DNA of 64,000 nt from Sipunculus nudus (lineage: Eukaryota > Annelida > Sipuncula > Golfingiida > Sipunculidae). The position numbers were made by a program, and so were the translations under genes. Location: the NCBI GenBank assembly GCA_026874595.1, contig JAPPUL010000068.1, positions 201,001 to 265,000 on the forward strand. Reading direction: 5' to 3'. Positions within the stretch are counted from its first letter, which is position 1, and every line of letters starts with the position of its first letter. Under the pieces are notes generated by a model. That model saw only the letters and a list, made by a program, of their open reading frames with translations, was not told where the DNA came from and did not search any database. Below are positions 37,610 through 46,369 of the stretch, in pieces.

Positions 37610-39264
37610 TGTTTAATTACCAGGTTAAAGATAAAAGTAAAAAAGAAAAGTTAAAGAAACTAAATAAAGCATCAAGCCTAATAGAAGATGCTAAGTTTGT
37701 GAAATCACAAGACATTGTAAAGCTGCTAGAAATAATAATAAATCCTTATGATAAAGTATGCCTTGAGGGTAACAACCAAAAGCAAGCAAATTTCCTTGCA
37801 AAAAGCCTTGTACAGGTAAATCCTAAGATAATAAACAATTTACATATGGTACAATCTGTATTAGCGCTTGCAGAACATCTAGATCTATTTGAAAAAGGAA
37901 TAGCTAAAAAAGTAGACTTTGCCTACTCAGGCCCACAAGGAGCAAGACTTGCAAGACTTGTTGCAAATAATAAAATACAAATAGGCGACATACATACCTA
38001 CCTTGAGCTTTATGGAAGATATTTTATAGACCTAACACCAAATGTGAGTCTAATTGCCGCCCAAGCAGCCGATAGAAAAGGAAATTTATATACAGGTCCT
38101 AATACAGAAGATACTCCTTTAATAGTCGAGGCAACAGCTTTTAAATTAGGTATAGTCCTTGCTCAGGTTAATGAAATCGTAGATGAGTTGCCAAGAGTTG
38201 ATATTCCCTCAGACTGGATAGACTTCGTTGTACTAAGTCCCCAAGCAAATGTAATAGAACCCTTATTTACCCGCGACCCTGCTCTAATAACGGATGTACA
38301 GATATTAATAGCTATGATAGCTCTAAAAGGGATATACGCAGAATATGAGGTTAAAACGCTTAATCATGGTATAGGATTTAATACAGCGGCAATTGAATTA
38401 CTCTTACCAACATACGCAAAGTCTTTAAACCTTAAAGATAAGATTTGCCTAAACTGGGCTCTAAACCCCCATCCGACAATGATTCCTGCCATAGAAGCAG
38501 GGTTTGCCAAAACAATATATTCCTTTGGCTCAGAAGTTGGAATGGACAAATACATAGAAGCAAACCAAGATATATTTTTTACAGGCCCAGATGGTAGCAT
38601 GCGTTCAAACCGAGCCTTTGCTCAAACAGCCGGCATGTATGCATGCGATATGTTTATAGGCTCAACGCTCCAAATTGATTTAGAAGGCAACAGTTCAACC
38701 GCGACATTAGACAGGATAGCAGGCTTTGGAGGTGCTCCAAATCTTGGATCAGACAGTAAAGGAAGACGTCATATAACAAAAACCTGGCTTAAAGCGGGAA
38801 AAGAGGTAAAAAACAAATCAAACACGATGCCACGAGGAAGGAAGTTGGTTGTACAGCTTGTTGAGACCTTCCGAGGCGATATGGAGGAAGTGTTTGTCAA
38901 GCGTCTTGATGCATGGGATTTAGCTAAACATCTTAATCTTGAAATTCCGCCAGTGATGATATACGGAGAAGATTTAACACATATAGTGACAGAGGAAGGA
39001 CTTGCGAACTTGCTTTTGTGCGAGACCAAAAATGAGGTAGAACAAGCGATACGAGGAGTGGCAGGATTTACGGAGGTTGGACTTAATAAAGACAAAGCGA
39101 TGTACGAAAAGCTTAGAAAACGCAAGGTGATACAAACGCCAGAAGATCTTGGTATAGACAAAAGGCTTGCAAACCGTAATTTACTATCAGCCCGCAGTAT
39201 AAAAGACTTGGTTATAAGCTCAAAAGGTCTTTATGAGCCTCCGAAAAGGTTTATATCGTGGTAG
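37609..39264 (+). CDS. mdcA: malonate decarboxylase alpha subunit (acetyl-S-ACP:malonate ACP transferase)
   Basis: The 551-residue product matches MdcA, including GPQGARLARLVANNKIQIGDIHTYLELYGRYF, AAQAADRKGNLYTGPNTEDTP and DRIAGFGGAPNLGSDSKGRRH. It exchanges the acetyl group on the carrier protein for malonate, forming malonyl-S-ACP. Length fits the family (about 550). The first 50 residues are Lys-rich. Parts of this gene are A- and C-rich, unlike the G-rich mdcD/E, but it is otherwise normal. Confidence 0.95.
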   Translation: MFNYQVKDKSKKEKLKKLNKASSLIEDAKFVKSQDIVKLLEIIINPYDKVCLEGNNQKQANFLAKSLVQVNPKIINNLHMVQSVLALAEHLDLFEKGIAKKVDFAYSGPQGARLARLVANNKIQIGDIHTYLELYGRYFIDLTPNVSLIAAQAADRKGNLYTGPNTEDTPLIVEATAFKLGIVLAQVNEIVDELPRVDIPSDWIDFVVLSPQANVIEPLFTRDPALITDVQILIAMIALKGIYAEYEVKTLNHGIGFNTAAIELLLPTYAKSLNLKDKICLNWALNPHPTMIPAIEAGFAKTIYSFGSEVGMDKYIEANQDIFFTGPDGSMRSNRAFAQTAGMYACDMFIGSTLQIDLEGNSSTATLDRIAGFGGAPNLGSDSKGRRHITKTWLKAGKEVKNKSNTMPRGRKLVVQLVETFRGDMEEVFVKRLDAWDLAKHLNLEIPPVMIYGEDLTHIVTEEGLANLLLCETKNEVEQAIRGVAGFTEVGLNKDKAMYEKLRKRKVIQTPEDLGIDKRLANRNLLSARSIKDLVISSKGLYEPPKRFISW

Positions 39265-39333
39265 TTTATTTTTCTTATAAAAGCTAATTAAAAGCTAATT
39301 AAAAATACATTGTAAAAGAGCTAATAAAAAGAC

Positions 39334-39645
39334 ATGGAAAACATAGAGTTTGAATTCAGTACAGATTATCCTAGAAAGTTAAGAGGTTCGGCTGTTGTGG
39401 TAGGAGTAGTTTCAAGTGGGAATCTGGAAGTTTTGGTAGAAGAGCATGAACTTGGCGGCAGGTGCAAATTTAATATTAGTACAAGCGTGAAAGGACATAA
39501 AAAGACCTGGCATGAGGTATTAAGGAGTTTTGCAGAGCGTCGTGGAGTATCGGATTTATTATTTTCAATAAACGACATGGGAGCAACGCCTGCAGTAGTA
39601 ACTCTAAGGCTTGATCAGGCACTAAACGCTTTTTGTGCGGAGTAA
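39334..39645 (+). CDS. mdcC: malonate decarboxylase acyl carrier protein (delta subunit)
   Basis: The 103-residue product matches MdcC; the Ser in VVSSGNLEVLVE (S28) is the expected site for the 2'-(5''-phosphoribosyl)-3'-dephospho-CoA prosthetic group. The C-terminal half (SDLLFSINDMGATPAVVTLRLDQAL) is typical. It is preceded by a short AAAGCTAATT-type tandem repeat and no strong ribosome site. The last codons run into a four-copy 15-bp repeat. Confidence 0.92.
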   Translation: MENIEFEFSTDYPRKLRGSAVVVGVVSSGNLEVLVEEHELGGRCKFNISTSVKGHKKTWHEVLRSFAERRGVSDLLFSINDMGATPAVVTLRLDQALNAFCAE

Positions 39646-39697
39646 TAACTTACGGAGTAATAACTTACGGAGTAATAACTTACGGAGTAACAATTTA
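39638..39697 (+). repeat. 15-bp tandem repeat, 4 copies, at the mdcC-mdcD junction
   Basis: CGGAGTAATAACTTA occurs at 39638, 39653 and 39668, with a fourth, slightly changed copy at 39683-39697 (ending CAATTTA). Each copy carries a GGAG motif and a TAA; the first TAA is the mdcC stop, and the last GGAG serves mdcD at ten bases. Confidence 0.92.
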
Positions 39698-40585
39698 ATG
39701 TATTATCTTGAGTCAACAGCACGCCAGAGGGCAAATACTATAGTAGATGAAGGAAGCTTTGTCGAATTATCCAAAGCCAGCTTAAAGAATAGAAGTAAAC
39801 ATCTTGAACTATTAGACCTGCCGGTTTCATTTGACGATGGAGTAATAATAGGCAAAGGGCTTATAGGAGGGCAAAAAGGATATATAATATCACAAGAGGG
39901 TAAATTCTTAGGAGGCGGGGTAGGCGAGATACATGGAGCAAAGATAACAGGCTTATTAAAACTAGCGTTAAAGGAAAATGCAGATTTAGTATTACTTTTA
40001 CTTGATTCAGGAGGAGTCAGACTACACGAAGCAAATGCAGGACTAATTGGGATATCAGAGATTCTAAAAGCCCTTATGGTCCTAAAAGCTAAAGGTATAA
40101 AGGTATTTAGCTTAATAGGAGGACAGACAGGCTGTTTTGGAGGGATGTCGATAGTAGCAAGTTGTTCTTCTGCAATTATAATGTCAGAAGAGTCGCGTTT
40201 TGGCCTATCCGGGCCTGAGGTGATAGAGACAGTTAAGGGAGTAGATGAGTTTGACTCACGCGACAAAGCAACCGTATGGCAAACATTTGGCGGCAAGCAC
40301 AGATATTTGCTTGGAGATGCAAATTATATAGTAGAAGACAGCATATCAAGTTTTCGAAACAAAGTGCTAGAGCTTTTAAATGCTGAATATAAGTTTGATT
40401 TAGAGTATCTTGAGCAAAAACATAAGATGCTAAAAAAGCGTCTTTTACACTTTGAAGGGGTATCTGAGGCACGTGATATATGCAAGGAATATAATTTAGC
40501 AAATAAGGATATAGGTTTACTTCCGATCTCACAGTTCATAAAGTTAGTCGATAAAAATATTAATAAAAATATGCAAGGGGACTAA
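39698..40585 (+). CDS. mdcD: malonate decarboxylase beta subunit (decarboxylase)
   Basis: I use ATG 39698, which has GGAG ten bases upstream. A GTG at 39635 would add four RSNNL repeats and overlap mdcC, but has no ribosome site. The 295-residue product is a carboxyltransferase-fold protein: GKGLIGGQKGYIISQEGKFLGGGVGEIHGAKI, LLLLDSGGVRLHEANAGLI, and IGGQTGCFGGMSIVASCSS. With MdcE it decarboxylates malonyl-S-ACP to acetyl-S-ACP. Confidence 0.94.
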   Translation: MYYLESTARQRANTIVDEGSFVELSKASLKNRSKHLELLDLPVSFDDGVIIGKGLIGGQKGYIISQEGKFLGGGVGEIHGAKITGLLKLALKENADLVLLLLDSGGVRLHEANAGLIGISEILKALMVLKAKGIKVFSLIGGQTGCFGGMSIVASCSSAIIMSEESRFGLSGPEVIETVKGVDEFDSRDKATVWQTFGGKHRYLLGDANYIVEDSISSFRNKVLELLNAEYKFDLEYLEQKHKMLKKRLLHFEGVSEARDICKEYNLANKDIGLLPISQFIKLVDKNINKNMQGD

Positions 40586-40595
40586 ATTTATTATT

Positions 40596-41306
40596 ATGGA
40601 GATAAAAAGGCTTCTTAAATTACTCTTTGGAGAAAACCACAATGTGACAATATCATCTTCTAATCTAATAAAGGGTTTTGGGAGGACATGCGATGGGCAA
40701 GATGTATTTATAATCGGCACAGCCAATGAAACATACATGGGAGTATCTCTAATCATGAAGTTTTGCGATGAGCTTTTAGAGGTTATAAAAGCCGAGGCAA
40801 AGATACCAATATTAATATTAGTGAGTACAAAAGGACAAAGGCTAAGTAAAGAAGATGAGCTACTAGGAATAAATAATTACTTTGCCCTTTTGGTTGAATT
40901 GCTTCATTTAGCTAAACTCCGAGGACATAAAGTAATAAGTCTTTTATATTCACTTGCTGTAAGCGGCGCTTATTTATCAACGGGTTTAATGTCAAGTGAT
41001 TGTTACGCTCTTTTAAAGACTAAAATAAAGGTTATGGATTTACGTGCGATGTCTAAAGTTACAAAAGTATCGCTTAGCAAATTGGAGGAGCTAAATAGAA
41101 GTTCTTCAATACTATCGCCAGAAGTAGAAAATTACTATAACATGGGGGGTATAATAGGCATCTGGGAAGAGGATAAATTAGACTTAAAACTCGCAAAAGC
41201 GCTTAAAACAGATTCTAAAGTTAATGAAAGTCGTATGCAAAAGAAGTTCAAAGAGGGTCGAAGCCAAGGATATGGAGTACTAAAGGCGATAATTAATGAC
41301 AGCTAG
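40596..41306 (+). CDS. mdcE: malonate decarboxylase gamma subunit
   Basis: The 236-residue product pairs with MdcD: LVSTKGQRLSKEDELLGINNYFALLVELLHLAKLRGHKVISL matches the MdcE core, followed by SGAYLSTGLMSSD and a DLRAMSKVTK segment. It starts 10 bases after mdcD, and its last bases overlap the start of mdcG. Confidence 0.9.
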   Translation: MEIKRLLKLLFGENHNVTISSSNLIKGFGRTCDGQDVFIIGTANETYMGVSLIMKFCDELLEVIKAEAKIPILILVSTKGQRLSKEDELLGINNYFALLVELLHLAKLRGHKVISLLYSLAVSGAYLSTGLMSSDCYALLKTKIKVMDLRAMSKVTKVSLSKLEELNRSSSILSPEVENYYNMGGIIGIWEEDKLDLKLAKALKTDSKVNESRMQKKFKEGRSQGYGVLKAIINDS

Positions 41307-41946
41307 ATTTTATAAAAGGCATTGCTTTGCATGGGTTAGTCCTATGCTATTTGCTAACGCATCTAATTACATTCTAAACAACAAAGAATATAAAGACGAT
41401 GTTATAAAATGGATTAAATCAGGCTTGCCGCTAATAATGACCAATCCCAAATATCAAAAAAGTTATATCTCACTAGGCCTTAGTCTTTTAAATGGCAAAG
41501 AGAAAAATCGTCTTTGCTTGGATGTAGATATAAAATATATAATTGCTTATATGCCAGCCCCTGCCCTTGAACTATTATCTGGTGTGCTTAAGTCAAAATG
41601 GTTTTTTATAGAGAAGCTGCTATCAAAGACAAAGGAATTGGGTACTAACTTATATGCATACGGCTCTTACGCATGGGAATATGTAAGTGGACTTTCTTAT
41701 GTTGATGCAGATTCTGATATAGACATATTCTTTAAACCGAATGATAATCTAGAAAAGGTTTTAGAGCTTCTAATGACTTATAAAAGTTTACTTAATTTAG
41801 ATGGCGAGATTTGTTTTGCTGATAATAGTTGTGTATGTTGGCATGAATATTATCTATCTAACGATAAAGTATTAATAAAGATGCCTTATAAAGCTTATTT
41901 GGAAGCAAAAGAAAAAGTATTAACTAAAAAAGTATTATCTAAATAA
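41296..41946 (+). CDS. mdcG: phosphoribosyl-dephospho-CoA transferase (malonate decarboxylase holo-ACP synthase)
   Basis: The 216-residue product has the MdcG nucleotidyltransferase-like core YGSYAWEYVSGLSYVDADSDIDIFF, with the DxD pair (SDIDIF) for metal binding. It attaches the CoA-like prosthetic group to Ser of MdcC. It overlaps mdcE by 11 bases. The C-terminus is Lys-rich (KEKVLTKKVLSK). Confidence 0.9.
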   Translation: MTARFYKRHCFAWVSPMLFANASNYILNNKEYKDDVIKWIKSGLPLIMTNPKYQKSYISLGLSLLNGKEKNRLCLDVDIKYIIAYMPAPALELLSGVLKSKWFFIEKLLSKTKELGTNLYAYGSYAWEYVSGLSYVDADSDIDIFFKPNDNLEKVLELLMTYKSLLNLDGEICFADNSCVCWHEYYLSNDKVLIKMPYKAYLEAKEKVLTKKVLSK

Positions 41947-41955
41947 AGTAAAGAC

Positions 41956-42828
41956 ATGCTAAACTTAATATCTAAAAAAAGAGCATATCATGAAAAAGCA
42001 GATATGATATCAAAGCTGGTTATAGAGAGTTTATACGAGGAACTTTTATTATACCCGAAGGCAGGGCTTGTAAGCTTTATTGACAATGGTAGTCATAAAG
42101 ACATGAATTACAAAACCTTTCAAAAAAGCATAAACGCCCTAAGAAGTTATTATAAAGAAATAGTGCTTGCAGGACTTTGGCAAATGAGTTTTTCAAAGTT
42201 AAAGGAGTATGCACTTGAAGGGGAAAGGAGGATGTTTTTGGCAACAGGGGGTATAAATACTCATAAGGGCTTAATATTCTCACTAGGTCTTCTTGGAGCA
42301 ACAGCAGGTGTGTTGCTTGGACTTAAAAAGCCGCTTACAAAAGACAATATCCAACATATAATAAAAAGCAGATGGCGTTTAGCTATTTTGGAAGAAATAG
42401 AGATATCTAAACTAAAAAGCGGCGCAAGCCACGGTGAAAAGATGTTGTATTACTATGCGGCAGGTGGAGCTCGCAAGGAGGCCTATCTTGGTTTCCCGCA
42501 TATTTTTGATTATGCACTCCCAACTCTATATAAGACAGTGAAGAAAACAAAAGACAAAAGAAAGGCCTTACTACAGACATTTTATGTACTTGTAAGCAAA
42601 CTTGAAGATACAAATCTATTATACAGGGGCTCAAGAGGCGGTTTACTAATTGCACAAAAGGCAGCAAAAGATTTCCTTAATCTAGGAGGTGTTTATAATA
42701 AGGCTTGGGAATTGGAGGCGATAAAAATGCATAAAATGTTTATAACACTTAACTTATCTCCTGGAGGGAGTGCAGATTTGCTTGCAGCGAGTTGGTTTTT
42801 ATTTAGATTACAGATGGAATTAAAATGA
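41956..42828 (+). CDS. mdcB: triphosphoribosyl-dephospho-CoA synthase
   Basis: The 290-residue product matches the CitG/MdcB family: PKAGLVSFIDNGSHKDMNYKTF near residue 35, ATGGINTHKGLIFSLGLL near 95, SGASHGEKML, and DTNLLYRGSRGGL. It makes the prosthetic-group precursor from ATP and dephospho-CoA. Its TGA stop overlaps the mdcH ATG (ATGA). Confidence 0.93.
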   Translation: MLNLISKKRAYHEKADMISKLVIESLYEELLLYPKAGLVSFIDNGSHKDMNYKTFQKSINALRSYYKEIVLAGLWQMSFSKLKEYALEGERRMFLATGGINTHKGLIFSLGLLGATAGVLLGLKKPLTKDNIQHIIKSRWRLAILEEIEISKLKSGASHGEKMLYYYAAGGARKEAYLGFPHIFDYALPTLYKTVKKTKDKRKALLQTFYVLVSKLEDTNLLYRGSRGGLLIAQKAAKDFLNLGGVYNKAWELEAIKMHKMFITLNLSPGGSADLLAASWFLFRLQMELK

Positions 42829-43730
42829 GTCTTTGTATATTATGTCCCGGACAAGCAAGTCAGTCAAGTCAAATGCTAAACCTGTTACCTAAAAACAGTT
42901 TAACAAAAGAAATACTAAACTATACAAAGTCATTGCTAAAAAGGGATCTAAGTGAACTCCTAAATTCAAAAGACATGTTTTTAAACATAAACGCCCAACC
43001 TTTAATAGTAAGCACTCAAATGGCTATGTGGCAAAGCCTATCAAAACTCATCCCAAAACCTAGATTAATTGCAGGATATAGTATAGGCGAGCTAAGCGCT
43101 TACGCTTGTGCTGGAGCAATAAAAACTCATGAAGTAATACATTTATCTAAACTAAGAGCACAAAGGATGAGTAAAGCGAATAAAAGAAAAGTTAAGATGA
43201 TTATAATATCTGATTTAAGTCGCTTTCATATAGACAAGTTATGTAAAGAATATAATGCACAACTTTCTATAATAATTAATACAAAAAGATTTTTGGTTGC
43301 GGTTGACGAAGCTATATTTGCTATTTTTGTAAAACGGATAGATGAGCTAGGAGGAGGATATACGCTTATAAATGTTGAAGTTGCAGCACATACTAAATGG
43401 TTATCAGAGGCAAGTCATTTATTTAAAAAGGATCTTGAAAGCTCTAATATAAAAGATCCGCAAATACCGGTATTATCAGGTACAAGCGTAGGCTTAGTAT
43501 ATAAAAGGGATATGCTAATAAAAGACTTATCAAGGCAAATATCCCACTATATAGACTGGCAAACACTAAGCTCAGTCTTGCTTGAAAGCTGCAAGGTAGT
43601 TTTAGAGATAGGTAGTAGCAACTGGCTAACTAATATGCTGCGTCAAGAAAATAAATATATATCAGCTCGTGCAGTAGTCGATTTTAAAAACATTGAAGCA
43701 AGTGCTTTATGGGTTAATTCTAAACTCTAA
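42825..43730 (+). CDS. mdcH: malonyl-CoA:ACP transacylase of malonate decarboxylase
   Basis: The 301-residue product is an acyltransferase: CPGQASQSSQM at the start, nucleophile S86 in GYSIGELSAYACAGA, and VEVAAHTKWL with the catalytic His. It charges MdcC with malonyl from CoA, priming the cycle. It is the last gene of the operon. Its final 30 bases are inside a tandem duplication but the reading frame is intact. Confidence 0.92.
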   Translation: MSLCILCPGQASQSSQMLNLLPKNSLTKEILNYTKSLLKRDLSELLNSKDMFLNINAQPLIVSTQMAMWQSLSKLIPKPRLIAGYSIGELSAYACAGAIKTHEVIHLSKLRAQRMSKANKRKVKMIIISDLSRFHIDKLCKEYNAQLSIIINTKRFLVAVDEAIFAIFVKRIDELGGGYTLINVEVAAHTKWLSEASHLFKKDLESSNIKDPQIPVLSGTSVGLVYKRDMLIKDLSRQISHYIDWQTLSSVLLESCKVVLEIGSSNWLTNMLRQENKYISARAVVDFKNIEASALWVNSKL

Positions 43731-44233
43731 AAGCATATAGTTTACTTGGAATGCCGCATATTATGAGGGTTTAGTTTTACTTTCTTTCGTACAATCTCAA
43801 AATGCAGGTGAGGACCAGTCGAACGACCTGTTGAACCAACATTGCCTATATATTGCTTTTTGTTAACATACTCTCCCTTTCTAACTCTAATACGAGATAA
43901 ATGTCCATATAAAGTTTTATAATCATAAAGATGCTTTATGACAATAAGCTTACCATAACCACCAACATAACAGTGCTTTATGGGTTAATTCTAAACTCTA
44001 AAAGCATATAGTTTACTTGGAATGCCGCATATTATGAGGGTTTAGTTTTACTTTCTTTCGTACAATCTCAAAATGCAGATGAGGACCAGTCGAACGACCT
44101 GTTGAACCAACATTGCCTATATATTGCTTTTTGTTAACATACTCTCCCTTTCTAACTCTAATACGAGATAAATGTCCATATAAAGTTTTATAATCATAAA
44201 GATGCTTTATGACAATAAGCTTACCATAACCAC
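43701..44233. repeat. 262-bp tandem direct duplication spanning two convergent gene ends
   Basis: 43701-43962 and 43972-44233 agree at every position I compared except one (G at 43808, A at 44079), with a 9-base filler between. The unit holds the last 30 bases of mdcH and the last about 74 codons of the M23 peptidase gene. mdcH ends in copy 1 and the peptidase gene in copy 2, so both genes stay whole. Confidence 0.95.
43742..43962 (-). pseudogene. duplicated 3' fragment of the M23 peptidase gene
   Basis: This is the copy-1 part of the duplication that corresponds to 44013-44233. It would encode the last about 73 residues of the peptidase (including the HLHFEI motif) but has no start. The single base change is synonymous (His codon). 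No promoter or ribosome site is seen. Confidence 0.9.
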
Positions 44234-44936
44234 GCGCATAGCCAGTAAATACAACTTGCCCCTTTTGAGCAGAGTATACAGGAGTCCCGGTTGGAGCTGC
44301 AATGTCAAGTCCTCCATGAAAAGTTTTCTTATGTTTAAAAGGATCTTTTCGAATTCCAAAAGGTGAGCTTATATATCCTGTTTTGAGCGGACTTGTAAAC
44401 TTAGACGCATTAAAATACTGCCATTCTTGTTTAGAGAGCCTTCGAAACGGGATAAAGACTCTCTGTCCAGAATAAAGGATGTTGGTATGCTTATTAAATC
44501 TATTAACTTTAGACAAAAGCCAAACAGGAGTATTAAACTGCATAGCAAGAGATTTTATATTTGTAATCTTATCAAGATAGATAAAAGAGCCTCTGACATT
44601 CGGAATAAATATAGTACTACCTATATTAAGGTCATAATGGTTGCTAATATAGTTTATAGATATTATGCTATCCTCATTAAGACCGATACGGCTTGCGATA
44701 TTTTCGATAGAATCATGTTTTTTAACTTTATAAGTTGCTATTTTAAATTGGAAAGAGATAGTCTTGCTAAGCTTAGCCAGTGAATTATAAAATATAAGAG
44801 TACTTCTAAAATCGCTAAATACAGCGTCATCTAAAGACAAATCGTTTATACGATAATCCTTATCAAAAGGATAAGCTATTTTAAATCCTAAGATGATAAA
44901 AGATATCAAAATAAACATAAAGTAAATATATTTCAT
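44013..44936 (-). CDS. LysM and M23 peptidase (LytM-type) envelope protein
   Basis: I start at ATG 44936 (MKYIYFMFILISFIILGFKI, a signal anchor); a GTG four codons earlier is possible. The 307-residue product has two LysM-like segments (YKVKKHDSIENIASRIGLNE, about 60-105, and a second about 115-165) and a C-terminal M23 metallopeptidase domain with HGGLDIAAPTGTPV, YGHLSRI and GPHLHFEI. The zinc ligands H..D and HxH are present, so it should be active on peptidoglycan cross-links in the periplasm. Confidence 0.93.
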   Translation of the reverse strand: MKYIYFMFILISFIILGFKIAYPFDKDYRINDLSLDDAVFSDFRSTLIFYNSLAKLSKTISFQFKIATYKVKKHDSIENIASRIGLNEDSIISINYISNHYDLNIGSTIFIPNVRGSFIYLDKITNIKSLAMQFNTPVWLLSKVNRFNKHTNILYSGQRVFIPFRRLSKQEWQYFNASKFTSPLKTGYISSPFGIRKDPFKHKKTFHGGLDIAAPTGTPVYSAQKGQVVFTGYARGYGKLIVIKHLYDYKTLYGHLSRIRVRKGEYVNKKQYIGNVGSTGRSTGPHLHFEIVRKKVKLNPHNMRHSK

Positions 44937-45115
44937 AAAGTATAGCACAAATTGATAAACCTAATTATTATTATAGATGTTTTTGCAGTAAAATATAGAA
45001 AGGAAACTATATTTAAACACCTAAACGTAATATTTTGTTAAAAAAATATTAAGTAATGCAAAAGTATTATTGTATCTAAAATATTTTTATATAAATTTAA
45101 CAATGGACAAAGATA

Positions 45116-46369
45116 ATGATATATAAGGTAAAGGACATGAGCCTTGCAGAACAGGGCTTAAGAAAAATTGAATGGGCAGAGAGTAGGATGCCTGTATTAG
45201 AGGAACTTGGCAAAAGATATGAGAAAATAAAGCCGTTAGCTGGCATGAGGATAGCAGGCTGTATACACGTAACTAAAGAAACAGCTGTTCTTGTAAAAAC
45301 AATAATTAAAGCAGGGGCTCAAGTAAGCTGGTCTGGGTGTAACCCATTATCAACACAAGATGACATATCAGCAGCGCTGGCACAGCTTGGAGTATCAATA
45401 TACGCGTGGCATGGAATGGAAAAAGAAGATTTTTATTGGTGCATTAAGAAGACCTTAGAAATAGAGCCAACGCTAACTCTTGATGATGGAGCTGATTTAG
45501 TGTTTACAATACACAAAGAGTATCATGATATGGCAAAAAGAGTACTCGGCGGAACAGAAGAAACAACCACAGGTGTAAAGAGATTAAGAGCCATGGCAAA
45601 TGACAACGCATTATTATATCCGATAATAGCTGTAAACGACTCTATAACAAAATGGGATTTTGATAATGTATACGGAACAGGCCAATCATCACTTGATGGG
45701 ATACTGCGAGCAAGTTCTGTATTGGTTGCAGGCAAAACAGTAGTAGTTTGTGGTTATGGACACTGTGGACGAGGGGTTGCAATGCGTGCAAAGGGGCTTG
45801 GAGCGTCGGTCGTTGTAACAGAGATAAAACCAACTTCAGCGCTAAAAGCTCGTCTTGAAGGCTATGAAGTCATGCCTATGTTAGACGCCGCAAAGGTAGG
45901 TGATATATTTATAACTGCAACTGGTGTTAAAGATATCATAACCAAAGAACATTTTAATTTAATGAAAGATGGTGCAATTATATGTAATACAGGACATTAT
46001 GATTGCGAAATAAATATAAATGATCTTGAGTCTATGTCAGTAGACAAAAAAGAGATCCGCCATGCTAATGAACAGTATAGGACTAAAAACGGTAAGAGGA
46101 TATATCTTCTTGCCCAGGGACGGCTTGTAAATCTTGCAGCAGCAGAAGGACATCCTTCCGAAGTAATGGATATGTCCTTTGCCAACCAATTTTTAGGATT
46201 AATAAAGCTTGCTAATGGTGATAATAAACTTGAAAATAAGGTATATGTATTGCCAGAGGAGACTGATGAGGAGGTTAGTCAGATAAAGTTAAAGAGCATG
46301 GGGATAAAGATAGACAATCTATCGGAAGAACAAATTAAATATGCGAGTGACTACAGTGCTGGAACATAA
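45116..46369 (+). CDS. ahcY: adenosylhomocysteinase
   Basis: The 417-residue product has the family start VKDMSLAEQGLRKIEWAESRMPVL, the substrate region (NPLSTQDDISAAL), the NAD-binding GYGHCGRGVAMRAKGLGA, and the C-terminal LAAAEGHPSEVMDMSFANQ. It splits S-adenosylhomocysteine to adenosine and homocysteine. The first residues fit the family, which favours ATG 45116 over ATG 45137. No known SAM/SAH riboswitch was seen upstream. It overlaps the next gene by 29 bases. Confidence 0.96.
   Translation: MIYKVKDMSLAEQGLRKIEWAESRMPVLEELGKRYEKIKPLAGMRIAGCIHVTKETAVLVKTIIKAGAQVSWSGCNPLSTQDDISAALAQLGVSIYAWHGMEKEDFYWCIKKTLEIEPTLTLDDGADLVFTIHKEYHDMAKRVLGGTEETTTGVKRLRAMANDNALLYPIIAVNDSITKWDFDNVYGTGQSSLDGILRASSVLVAGKTVVVCGYGHCGRGVAMRAKGLGASVVVTEIKPTSALKARLEGYEVMPMLDAAKVGDIFITATGVKDIITKEHFNLMKDGAIICNTGHYDCEININDLESMSVDKKEIRHANEQYRTKNGKRIYLLAQGRLVNLAAAEGHPSEVMDMSFANQFLGLIKLANGDNKLENKVYVLPEETDEEVSQIKLKSMGIKIDNLSEEQIKYASDYSAGT

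Noticed and set aside
39635-39697. mdcD starting at GTG 39635 with four RSNNL repeats
   Set aside because: There is no ribosome site before this GTG. The ATG 39698 has GGAG at ten bases, and MdcD homologues start near there.
43701-44233. Insertion sequence or transposon end
   Set aside because: The repeat is direct, holds only pieces of the two neighbouring genes, and has no terminal inverted repeats or transposase.
44949-45115. SAM or SAH riboswitch before ahcY
   Set aside because: The 167 bases are almost pure A/T with no G-rich pairing elements of the known classes.
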